DNA of 64,000 nucleotides, taken from assembly GCA_947683625.1 (NCBI GenBank), contig CANTUR010000793.1, positions 3,410,001-3,474,000 of the forward strand, written 5' to 3'. The position numbers and the translations under genes were made by a program. Source of the stretch: Mallotus nudiflorus. Taxonomy: Eukaryota; Streptophyta; Magnoliopsida; Malpighiales; Euphorbiaceae. Position 1 is the first letter of the stretch, and each line of letters opens with the position of its first letter. Shown here piece after piece: positions 33,723 to 44,143 of the stretch. The notes below the pieces were generated by a model. It was not told the DNA's origin. It did not search any database and saw only the letters and a program-made list of their open reading frames with translations.

Positions 33723-35505
33723 TATTATACTTTAAATTTGACTGTCCCCAAAAAGGTCCAATGATGAAATGAATCCTCGAGATGACTAGAATTTGCTTAT
33801 TCATAACACCTTTGAAGTGTGCAACTTTAAAAAAATCTAATCGACACCACCAGTGTGCAAAATCAATCACCAAGCCATTAAGTTATGCTCCAACCTTGCA
33901 AAATACAAATTATCAAAACAATGAGAGGTTTATTTCGAGAAAACTCCTCTTAAAATGCTCTGCTCATTAAGTTGGTGTGAATTTCGTTAGGCCAGGACCC
34001 AACTTCGTGAAAAAATAGAAATTGATTTGATAAAACAAACTTTGGAAACACGTCCGGAAGGCTCCAAACCTCTGGAAGTGGTCTATGAATAGTCCAAAAC
34101 AACCCGAGCATCAACACGTATTGCTCAAAAGTGCACGTAAATGCCCTTAGGTGTCATGTGCTAAAATTGAGGCTAAATTTGGTAAAAAGGACTTTAAAAA
34201 TGTGTCCAAAAGGCCCAAAAACCTAAGAACTAACCTCAAAACAATGTACATAAAATCCAAAAAGTATGTGTGGAGCACACATGTGAGCACATAGTCATGT
34301 GATTAGTGCATGACCATGCCCCCACCACCCTATTCTACTTAATTTTCCCTATAAATAGATCCGTTTACACCCCATTTTAGAGGGAGGGAGCAAGTGGAAA
34401 TACATATATACTTAAAAATCGATCTGAACGAAGGTGCTAGAAACCTCTTTCCAGATAGTTTTTGCTCTCCCACATCCTTTCTCTTAGGTTGTTAGATCCT
34501 TTTTCCACCAAACTAAGCCTCATCTTTGTTAAAGCCCGCTTCAAAGGTATACAATCTAGTATCATTCTGCTATCATTTTGAACCTCTCGATAAGGAAAGC
34601 TTGATAATCTCTTAAAGCTAAAGCTTTAAAACCCACATAAGCTCAATCAAGTTTGAGAACCACATAATTATTTTGGCATGTTTATTTTATCACATTGCAT
34701 TTTATTTTACTGTCACTAGCATTTGAGAATATTGTTATACTTGTGTGATGAGACTGGAAATCTTGTATGCTATGTGAATAATATATGCTCATTTCATATC
34801 ATTATTCTGCATCCTCTATTTTCAAAATCATGAAATCACACCATAAATTCCAATAATGTGAAAAGTTCATATCTCGGAATAGAGTCATCATGCTCTCAGT
34901 CTAGTGATGACCTTATACATCCTTTATATTATTGTCATACATCAGCATAGCATAAACAATCACTACAAGCATGCATGATCATCCTATTATTCATAAAATC
35001 GAGTAGCTATGTGAATGGTCATGTTAATCTTACAGATCAATCATATCCCAATTAGATTTACTTTTCTACAATTTTTTCCCTTTTCATATGTATTTTATTA
35101 GGAAAGCAATGTAAAAATTAAATTTTCAACTTTATTATCTTCCACTATTTGATGTATTGTGTGAATGCTATACAAACTATCATTATCAAAACTAGGGTGT
35201 TGCAGTAGCTATACATCAAATATCATATAATGAGAAATAGCCAAAAGTATATGTGATCTCCCGAACATGAAAATCTTTGCTGGGGACAATACTCGTTTAG
35301 TGACCCGATGTTGTCCCTTTCTTTTCTCGATTTTCTAAAAATTGGGTGCTGACTCCACAAAATCAAAAGCATCTGATCCCCTTGAGACCAATTATTTGTC
35401 CCTATTTAGTAAAGTTGCCATGTCCCTCAGAAATAGAAACACTCGCATAATGTCCCATGAAAACATATCGCTATCCAAAAGTGAGAAGAAGAGAGGTTGC
35501 TCACA
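33723..35505 (+). mobile_element. Family A LTR, single-unit copy
   Basis: 1783 bp from TATTATACTTTAAATTTGAC (family TGTCATACC...) to GCTCACA. TATA box at 34352. It has one copy of the 796-bp unit and the intact AAAAGTTCAT site at about 34861 where the other LTR carries the solo LTR. Directly after it, without primer site, comes antisense-ORF sequence. Confidence 0.85.
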
Positions 35506-37255
35506 ATCATACAACACATATGAGACAAATGCCCAGATACAACACCCAGAGTCCATAACCTCGAGAAGATAATACAACAAAGCAAACCATAGGCCAAAAG
35601 TCCTACACCTAACTACTAAAATAACTATATTGGTTATGGCTGCCATCAAAAGCAAGAACCAATCCTGCTCAAGCATCTCCTTCATCTGATTTAAGCTCAT
35701 CACCGTTCATCACAAAGGATAATAACCGTGACTCTAGCTCACCAATACAATCACAATAAATTGTGCGCTCCCACTCCTATTCATAGCTAGCATGATGGTA
35801 TTCAATTTGCATGACATATTACATATCAGACATGCATACATAAAGTATATGCATAAAATAAATAGGTACAATAAAGAAGGCATACCCTCTGAGTGGTTGC
35901 AAACTCTAAAAAGTGCTACTGCATACTCCCGCAACGGTATACCAATACTGACTAAAGGAGATGGGAATCTACAAAAGCAAGTAAATAAGTTAATTACCAC
36001 TCACTAAATAAATGAAACGAAGGAAAAATAGGTGAAATAAAGCACGAACATGGGTAACATTAGGAGGAGCAACACCTGACAGAGGAAAGCCAGGGCAAAC
36101 AAATCAAAATGCACTACACTACTAAAGATATCCATCCTAAGTAGATCTAAGGATGGTTGAACCATCAAGTCCCTAAAAATAGTACTATTAGAAGCCACAC
36201 AACTAACATAGGTAGTCACCTCAGTACAGAATGTGCCCTTATTATCCTTAAAACGGGACCCAAATATTTTATGACAAGATCCTCACCACTACAGATAAGC
36301 TCTTACAACTCGTCTCAATTATAGTTTATTACTAACAAAGTTAGTTATATGCTTGTACAAAATAAGAATAAAAGCCTACCGAATCAGAGGAAGCAACTCT
36401 TGATGATCCATGTAATGGCCTGGTCCTCAAATATGAAGGATGAGATGCATCTGCTTGAGGAGATAGAGGTGGAGGAAAAGTGCCACTAGCCACAGTGTTA
36501 ATCAGTTGAGGAATCAACACATTAGCATAAGGCAAGCTCGCACCCTTTAAGAGACTTTTAGAGGAGCATCCCATCATGGCAGTAACAAGCTCATCACTAC
36601 TAGGCTCATAGCCCCAAAACATGTCACTAAGGGGAGGAATAGGGACTCTCTTGTAAATAGACCATCCCACCAACGATGGATGTGCTCGCCCAAATACCAC
36701 ACTCTACTAGAAGGCTAGAGAGCAACACTCGTCTCTCCATCAACTGGCATACAGTCCCCATCTCTGTTATCTAATGTGACCTTGCCACTTACCAGTAAAG
36801 GAAGATCTGCTTAAAAAGTAAGAAGGAACAAAGAATCTCTAAAAGTGAAACAACTAACACATAGGAGTTAGACATACCTAATTAGGGGACAACTTGCCCA
36901 TGTAGTCTTATGCCACTATGCAATCCTCAATCAAATAAGTAGTCCTCTTGATCTAGCAAGAATAATAAGGAAAGCCATCTTTCAAGAAATGCTTGATGGT
37001 TGGACGAAGGAGAACCCTAAACTCTTAAGCCTAGATCTGTCAGAACTAGAAAGTCAAAAATAGTAAACTAAAGATAAAAGAGCAAAAAGAACATACACGA
37101 GAACTCCTACTCACATCCAGTATGAACAAGCATCCACAGATCCTTGAACCACCTAGACATGTTGCGTTAAGGCCTGAGTACATATGGACAAAAGTGATAG
37201 TACCCCAGTAATACCTCGATAAGCCATCTAAATCCCTAAGAATAGGCAACAATCA
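35506..37255 (-). pseudogene. Antisense ORF region of a third family A copy (plant-mobile-domain-like)
   Basis: Begins exactly at the LTR end and matches 21786-23230, so everything between primer site and antisense ORF was lost. Minus-strand order: 37252-37046 with DLDGLSRYYWGTITFVHMYS and ICGCLFIL, which resemble the conserved W-G and G-G-x-L blocks of plant mobile domains; then the open part 36700-36341 with VGWSIYKRVPIPPLSDMFWG and ANVLIPQLINTVASGTFPPP; then a weak C-terminal region to about 35520. Stops and introns intervene. Best-preserved C-terminal copy of this accessory protein in the window. Confidence 0.6.
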
Positions 37256-37280
37256 CAGACTACCCTTACTCGAAAGGTTC

Positions 37281-37653
37281 AGGAAGATGACAACACTCAA
37301 TAAGTAGAACAAAAAGTAGTGAGCCAACTGCTTTACCGAAATAAGATCGTCTTTGTATATTATCCACATTAAAGTACACTAATGAGGACTACATATGTCT
37401 AAATACACTGTGTGTGGCCTCACCACTTTCAAAAACTCAACACCTCTTGAAAGGAGAAAATGGGGAAGAATCATTAAAGGATACCCGGCTCAAAAATCAT
37501 CAAGATAACATTTGCAACACAATAAGTAATGACATCATCATTACTACATCATCATTGTATCATCACCAAATAAGAATAAAATAAAAAAACACATTACATC
37601 AATCACAATGGTCATAATAATTTATTCGCTTGACACATAAAGAGGTTACAATG
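37281..37653 (+). repeat. 373-bp tandem duplication, copy 1
   Basis: Begins AGGAAGATGACAACACTC and ends GAGGTTACAATG. Copy 2 follows directly. By eye the copies differ at only two positions (cattGtat/cattAtat at about 37555; cataAtaatt/cataCaatt at about 37616). Confidence 0.95.
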
Positions 37654-38026
37654 AGGAAGATGACAACACTCAATAAGTAGAACAAAAAGTAGTGAGCCAA
37701 CTGCTTTACCGAAATAAGATCGTCTTTGTATATTATCCACATTAAAGTACACTAATGAGGACTACATATGTCTAAATACACTGTGTGTGGCCTCACCACT
37801 TTCAAAAACTCAACACCTCTTGAAAGGAGAAAATGGGGAAGAATCATTAAAGGATACCCGGCTCAAAAATCATCAAGATAACATTTGCAACACAATAAGT
37901 AATGACATCATCATTACTACATCATCATTATATCATCACCAAATAAGAATAAAATAAAAAAACACATTACATCAATCACAATGGTCATAACAATTTATTC
38001 GCTTGACACATAAAGAGGTTACAATG
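37654..38026 (+). repeat. 373-bp tandem duplication, copy 2
   Basis: Second copy, ending ACAATG at 38026. The sequence then runs on into GCATGATTATATTGCC and, at 38058, family B coding sequence. The duplicated material is family A 3' UTR (compare 32340-32650). Confidence 0.95.
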
Positions 38027-38057
38027 GCATGATTATATTGCCTAACACCTCAAGAGG

Positions 38058-39686
38058 GAATTTGAGGTCACTAATAACCAAGCTAAATATGGAGCTTGCA
38101 TTTTTAGTATGGAAGCACTCAGGAATGTAGGTGCAGAAGAGGTGACAATGTATGGGGATTCGATGTTAGTAGTGAAGCAGATCACTAAGGAATGGGAAGT
38201 GAGGGAAGATAGGCTAAAGTCGTATTAGGATTATTCAGCCATGATCCTATTGTCCTTTATGCATTATAGATTTGTATACTTGCCTTGAGAGGAGAATTAA
38301 ATGGCATATACGTTGGCTACCCTGACTTTGATATGGGAAAGAGGCAAACGAACGGAAATGAAGCCTTTTATCTTAGTACAGGCCCGAATTCCTTACAATG
38401 AGGAAATTAGAATAATGTCAATTGACCCAGCAAAGAAGCCTTAGTTTTATGATCTACAATGATATCTTAAGATAAGGCAATTCCTTAAGGAAGTCGATAG
38501 AAAAGAAAGGATGTCGCTAAGGATGTTATCAAGGTAGTTTATTGGCCACAACGGGATGTTGTATAAAAGGATGCCAGTTGGAGTACACCTAAGGTGTGTC
38601 AATAAGGGTCAGGCACAAAAGGTCATGGAAGCAGTTCATGAGGGTGTATGTGGGTCGCATATGAATGGAATAGTCCTCGCTTAAAAGATAACCCGTCAAG
38701 GGTACTTCTGGCTAACCATGGAGGCAGGTTACATGAAGTATGTAAAGAGATGCCATAATTGCCAAGTCTATGGTAATGTGAGCCACTTTCCTTTTATTGA
38801 ACTTCAAGGATTGACCTCTCCTTGGCCATTTATAGTTTGGGGAATTGACATTATTAGAGAGATAAGGTCAAAAGCATCCAACGGTCATCATTACATCATT
38901 GTGGTGATAGACTATTTCTCTAAGTGGGTGGAAGCATAATCATTCACCACTGTAAGGGTAAAACAAATGGCTAAGTTCATAGAGAAGATCATAATTTACC
39001 GATATAGGTTGCCTCATTAGGTCATCACTGATAATGGTGTTCAGTTCAGGGCAGAAATGACCACTTTATTGGAAGAATACAAGATTGAGCATCATAGATC
39101 ATCCCCTTATAGACCACAAGTGAATAGAGCCGTAGAAGCAGCAAACAAGAATTTGAAAAAAATATTGGCCAAGATACTAGAAAATTATAAAGATCGGGCA
39201 AGTTATTTACAGTTTGCATTATGAGGATACAGAACCATTTCCAGAATATCAACAAGAGCCACTATATATTCTCTGGTATATGGATGTAAAGTTATATTGC
39301 TAATTGAGGTCAAAATTTAGTCACTAAAGGTTCTCCTAGAGTCTAAAATCCCTGAGTACCAATGGGTAGAAAGCCGATTGGCACAACTAACTTTGTTGGA
39401 TGAAAAGAGAATGAAGGCTATGTATCACTCTTAGTTGTACCATAAAAGGATAGCCCGAGCTTATAATAAGAAGATTAACCTAGGTAAGATTAAAAAGGGT
39501 GACTTGGTCTTAAAGCTCACTAGGCTAATCATGATTGATTCGCAAGGGAAGTTCAAGCTGAACTGGGAAGGTCCCTACCAAATGAAGAAGTTATTTTCAA
39601 AAAGGGCCACTATTTTGTCTAACATAGAGGGAAATGAATTTAGAGAGCCCATCAATATGGACAAGCTTAGGAAATACTTTCTGTAA
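38058..39686 (+). pseudogene. Family B Tat-type second RNase H and integrase
   Basis: A second Tat family, clearly diverged from family A. RNase H: FEVTNNQAKYGACIFSMEAL, then YGDSMLVVK. Integrase: the open part 38718-38939 holds the C-x-x-C end KRCHNCQVYG, WGIDIIREI and IIVVIDYFSKWVEA; ITDNGVQFRAEM at about 39027; NRAVEAANKNLKKIL at about 39123; C-terminal open part 39435-39686 with GKFKLNWEGPYQMKKLF. Catalytic D, D and E can all be traced. Stops at 38937 (TAA) and 39222 (TGA, family Trp in ALWGYRT) and elsewhere. Better preserved than family A, so probably younger. The 5' half is absent. Confidence 0.85.
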
Positions 39687-40570
39687 AGTCTTGCTAGGGA
39701 GAAAACCTTAAAAGAGGTTGACTAGGCAAAAGTTAGAGACAAAAAAAAGGAAAAAAAAAAAGTAAAAAGTCCTGCTGGATTGAAAACCAAAAAAGGTGAT
39801 CCAAGAAAAAGTAAAGGACATATAAAATGAGAGAGAGAGAAAAGAGAAAATAGTTAGTTGGAAAACTTGCAAGGGTAAGCTAATTAATGACAGGAGATAT
39901 GTAAGAAGCAAAATTGTATAGTCACATTGTGCTTAAATTAAATGGAATGGATTGCCTTTATTGTTGTAAACATTGAACTAAATGCTTATTACACACATGT
40001 CTAACTCAAAAGAAAATCTCATTCGACAAAGAAAGTACATAAAAGACTAAGTTTCATAAACTAATATAATATTTTTACTTCTCTTGTAACTCCATTGGGC
40101 ACTCGATGCCTGTAATGCCATTATCCTTCTATTTCTTGTAAATTCATCCTTTTCTACTTATTGTAGTTGAACCCATGCCTTGTACTAGTCATTGGTAAAT
40201 TGATCTCCATTGTAGTCAATGAACCTTTAAATAATCCTTTGAGGCCAAGTAGTAACTAGGTTGTCTAGAAAATTCTAAGAAAGAGGCCCTAGTTCAAACT
40301 CATGTACAAGCTCCATAATCCATTATTTTTGTCCATATTGTCTGAAAAGTCAAGCTAAATTATAGAAGGTGGCGAAATGGAGGTCGACTAAGGGATCACA
40401 GTAGGTATAGGACTGGAGGGTCACGTGCTATAGTATTTACTATAGGCACATCCACTGAATTAAAGTATTAAGGAATATAGATAACCAGCTCTAGATATCC
40501 TCCAAAATAGGATGAAGTCTCCTAGTGCGACAGTGTTTGGCCTTGTAGTGAGCAATGTCTCTAGGTGGTT
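39687..40570 (+). other. Family B region between integrase and antisense ORFs
   Basis: Post-integrase repeats of the same type as in family A ('ggagaaaaccttaaaagaggttgactaggcaaaagttag', 'attgaaaacc') to about 39900, then sequence without recognisable coding content. A weak minus-strand continuation of the ORF at 40580 may extend into 40200-40570. Confidence 0.5.
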
Positions 40571-40579
40571 CAAGCAATC

Positions 40580-41200
40580 TCAATTTATTTTGCAACCAAG
40601 CCTGTAGAATTGACAAATGGATAAGAATGATGGAAAGTAGAAAGTGGTAAAAAAAAGAAGAGACTCACCTCCAGTAGAAAATAGACTCCTAGAGAATCTC
40701 CTAGTCTTGAAAAAGTTATCAAGTCTAATAATGGTCTTAGCCAGAATGAGGGGGAAAGGGTTCAGTCCATTCTCCATTTGGTCCAAAACATGTAGGATCT
40801 TTAGGTCACAGTTACCAGAAGGAGAGACCAACAAGAACTGAGCATATAGGTAGAATGCCATCATTCGAGGCCCAAAAACCTCATTGTTGTCTACAGATGC
40901 TACCATCTCTACAAAAGGGCTAAGCGGGATTTCGTTGCTGAAAATGTGATGAAGAGAGGATTAGGGGGTCATATTGAGCGATCTTGCCATTTGGTATTGG
41001 ACGGTGTGCAAATCTGAAGTTATGACTAGAGGAATAATAATTTGTCGAGAGGAATCCATGTGAGAGCCCATGATAGCTTTAAATTCCTCTAGCATGGGGC
41101 AGATCTCCATTGTGTTGAACTAGAAAACATGCTTTTAGGAATCCCAAAATTGAGCAAGAACATGGAGAAGTGAGAAGTTGATCTTCCTAACATGCAAAGA
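40580..41200 (-). pseudogene. Antisense ORF2 of family B (DUF7745-like), homologue of the sense ORF1
   Basis: Minus strand from about 41135: FNTMEICPMLEEFKAIMGSH, a stop after LNMTP, then the open part 40906-40580 with MMAFYLYAQFLLVS, DLKILHVLDQMENGLNPFPL and LAKTIIRLDNFFKTR. It aligns throughout with 20563-21015 (FNTIELYPLYEKFGAIVG; YRILQVIEGIE; TPFPLFLAETIQGLDD) although that copy is on the opposite strand and at the other end of its element. Function unknown. Confidence 0.65.
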
Positions 41201-41413
41201 TTGGAAGGTGGATAGGTGAAATGGCTCTATTCTAGCTCATGACCTGCCATCCAAACTTTTTAGGATTGGTTGTAGCTGTTTCAAGCTTCTCTCAGTCAGG
41301 ATTGGGGGTCAGAATGTTGTATGGGAAAGAAGAATAGGGGGAAGTGGTGAGAGGAAGAGATTAGGGATTTTGAAAAAGATTTTGGGGTTTTTATAATTGC
41401 AAGGTAGGCGTAC

Positions 41414-41515
41414 AGAGGTGTTCACCTCTACGATCAGGTAATGCCTCTATGAGAATAGGTGAATCACATGTCGCCTCTTCACTTAGAGGTGATGCCCCTT
41501 CAAAGAGGCGATGAT
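41414..41515. repeat. Cluster of GAGGCG/GCCTC motifs, site 1
   Basis: Repeated short inverted motifs of the form AGAGGCGAT...GCCTC (GTCGCCTCTTCAC, AGAGGTGATGCCCC, AAGAGGCGATGA). The same motif cluster appears at 44340-44430 and 45080-45180. Confidence 0.55.
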
Positions 41516-41779
41516 TCTATAATAGGAAGGGTAGATCTTCACATCCTTACGAATTTTATAAGTTGTATATGAAGAATCATAGTAGGGTGTTTCATAGATA
41601 AAAGGCCTTCATCCATTCAAAATTCCTCCCAAAATTATCAGTGCAAAATATGAAGGCATAAAAAAGGTCAATTAAATAAAAATTAATTCAAATAGATAGA
41701 GGACATCAATGTAAGACCTTCAATGTTTCTAGACAAGGACACCCTTATGCTAACAAAAATCTACAGAGGGTCCTCTCTA

Positions 41780-43000
41780 CTCATCACTATCAGACTCGTT
41801 GGCCTCCTCATCAGCTGGCTCATTTGCAAAAGCATTAGTGGGATCGATCCTATCATCCTCACTACTATCCTCGGACTCCTCTTTGGCTGCCCCCTCCTCC
41901 TTATTGCCCTCGACTTGAAGAGTGGTGAGCTGGTGCTCCAAGGCAGTGATCCTAGCCTGGATGGCCTCATCTTGATCCTATTAAAGCATAATAAAAGGTA
42001 AGAAATCATAAAAGCATGCATAATATAGAAATAAAGCATATTATGTGTGTACCTTCCACTACTGCATCACCTACATCAGGAAGTCCCTATGGGCCTTAAC
42101 CACCTGGTACATGTACTCTCCCTGATCTCAAGGTATCTGTTCCATTGATAATGTTAGAATTAACCATGTGTTATAAGACTTGAGAATACAGTTGCCAGAG
42201 AAGAAAACTTACATGGGTAGTAGCCTTTGGGAAGAATGTTGGCTCTAGAGTCATATCCAGTATCAAAAACTAATAAAAGATATCACTAGAAGGCATTTAG
42301 CGATGAGTCAATAGATCAGGAGTGGCAGTGAGTTTGTTGGACACTACCTAGGATTGAGAGCTGGAGGGGTCTATCGAGGATGGTGCCTTAGAAGAAGAAC
42401 CCTCACCACTGGGAATGATGCATGGACGCTGATGAGGCCTCTCTTGTGTAGAGGGCTTAGGGCGAGGAGCAGGTGCCCTAGTAGCAGCTTAAAAGATGAA
42501 AAATAAGTTAGAGAACAATATTTGTAAGTAAATATAAAATAAAATAAAACATTACATGCTTACCTGAAGTGCAGGCTTAGGAATTGGCACTCACTGTACA
42601 AGATAAGCTCGTATAAAGTCCACATAGTGAGACTTCCTCCTCTCGTAATAGTCTACAACATCCTCTCTTTGTAGGGCATGATTGAGCTTATCTCCCTCTA
42701 ACTCATACGCCCAGAAGATATGTCAAGGAGGAGCAAGATGTGGATGCCTCACTCACATACCTGATTGTCACTGATGTATCCTCTCCTCAAGGAACCAAAC
42801 TCTACAATCATGCCCTCTAAGAAGAACCCTCTTCCTAGAAAGAGGGATGGAGTGAACCATGGCTTGTGTCCACCCAGCCTGAAGGCCTTATAAGTTTGGG
42901 CATAATTGCAAGAATAAATAAGAAAAATTAAAGAAATTGGTACTAACCTCTTTGGCGGCCAAGCCACAGATATAGGATTGCATGTATGCAAATAGGGGGA
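41780..43000 (-). pseudogene. Antisense ORF1 of family B, C-terminal part with acidic tail
   Basis: Minus strand: about 42990-42700 includes a stretch matching the family A antisense protein (HPHLAPP-HIFWAYELEGDKL against VPIPPLSDMFWGYEPSSDEL), then exons with a likely coiled coil (ITALEHQLTTLQVEG, about 41960-41910) and a strongly acidic end (EESEDSSEDDRIDP, then PADEEANESDSDE) closing with a TAG at about 41780. The gene is probably intron-containing; I could not fix its splice sites. Function unknown. Confidence 0.55.
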
Positions 43001-43390
43001 TCTCGTGTCTGATACTGAGCTTGAAACTCTAAGAAGGGTGCACTATAGGTGTTACTAGGTCCCACATGGGCAAATCTAGGGTCTGTACGGTGTCCATGTA
43101 AGAGAATATAGAGAATAAGAGAGAACGAGGAAAGGGAGGAAAAGAGAGAAGAAAGAGAATTGAAAAGGTGAAAGTGACCCTTGGAAAAGAAAAGTGAGAA
43201 TTTATATAGTTAGGGTGAGAGAGGAAATTAAGATAAAGGAAGATAAAAAGAAGAGGGTGAGGCCCATTCGATGAAATAAAAAATCGAATGGCCTAAGGCC
43301 CATAAAAAAAGGAGAATTTTCACATCACTGCTCGGGTGTACCCCAAAATTGATCTTTAGACAAGAGTGATTTAATTAAAGCATCAGAAGG
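43001..43390. other. Family B 3' UTR before the tandem arrays
   Basis: Purine-rich stretch at 43100-43260 on the plus strand, then a small hairpin CCATTCGAT...ATCGAATGG at 43265-43295. No coding sequence. Confidence 0.5.
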
Positions 43391-43649
43391 AATAAGCATC
43401 TGGTCTAGTTTGAATCCCCGAAGTGCACAAAAGAATAAGTGTCTGGTCGGGTTTGAATCCCCAAAGTGCGTAGAAGAACAAATGTCTAGTCAGGTTTTGA
43501 ATCCTCGAAGTGCACGAAAGAACAAGCGTTTGGTCAGGTTTGAATCCCCAAAGTGCATGAAAGAACAAGCATTTGGTCGGGTTTGAATCCCCGAAGTGCG
43601 CATTTTAGGAGGTGTCTGGTTAGGTTTGAATCCCCAAAGTGCATTATTC
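43391..43649. repeat. 43-bp tandem repeat, six copies, family B 3' UTR
   Basis: Unit like 'aataagtgtctggtcgggtttgaatccccaaagtgcgtagaag'. Each copy contains GGTTTGAATCCCC, close to a pol III B-box. Array lies between the antisense ORFs and the LTR, the place where Tat elements carry variable tandem repeats. Confidence 0.9.
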
Positions 43650-43654
43650 TTTTA

Positions 43655-43975
43655 CTGAGTAATTCTCAAGCCAGAAAAACCCAGGTTTTATGCCAAACTA
43701 TAATGAGTAACTAATCGGGCTGAGAAAACCTGAGGAACACGATTACGTTTCATCTCTTCTACTAAGTGACTTCTCAAGCTAAGAAAACTTGGGAATCATG
43801 CCAAATTTATAATGAGTAGTTGATCAAGTTAACTTAACCCAAGGATCATAGCTATGTTTCTCTTCTGCCTCTATTGAGTGAAGATTAGGCCATGCTTGAG
43901 ATTTATGCCAAAATTATTAATGAGTAACTGATTGGGCTAGAAAAACCCAAGGATCATGGTCACATTTCAAAGATG
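43655..43975. repeat. About 110-bp tandem repeat, three copies, family B 3' UTR
   Basis: Unit: 'actgagtaattctcaagc..aaaacccagg..atgccaaa..ataatgagtaactgatcgggct..aaaacccaaggatcatg..acgtttc'. Copies start near 43655, 43768 and 43880 and diverge by roughly a quarter. 43976-44143 holds one more TTTGAATTCCCGAGG segment and the polypurine tract CAAGGGGCCAAACTATGG. Confidence 0.75.
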
Positions 43976-44143
43976 AAGTTCGACCTCTTGGGTTTGAATT
44001 CCCGAGGCTGACGGCCCGAGTGAAGTTCGCAGGTCAAGTATATCATTCTTAATTTTTATTATTTGATTTACATGTTGCTTTTTCAAAAATTATTTTTAGA
44101 AAATACAATTTTTAGAAAAACCAAGGGGCCAAACTATGGACAC

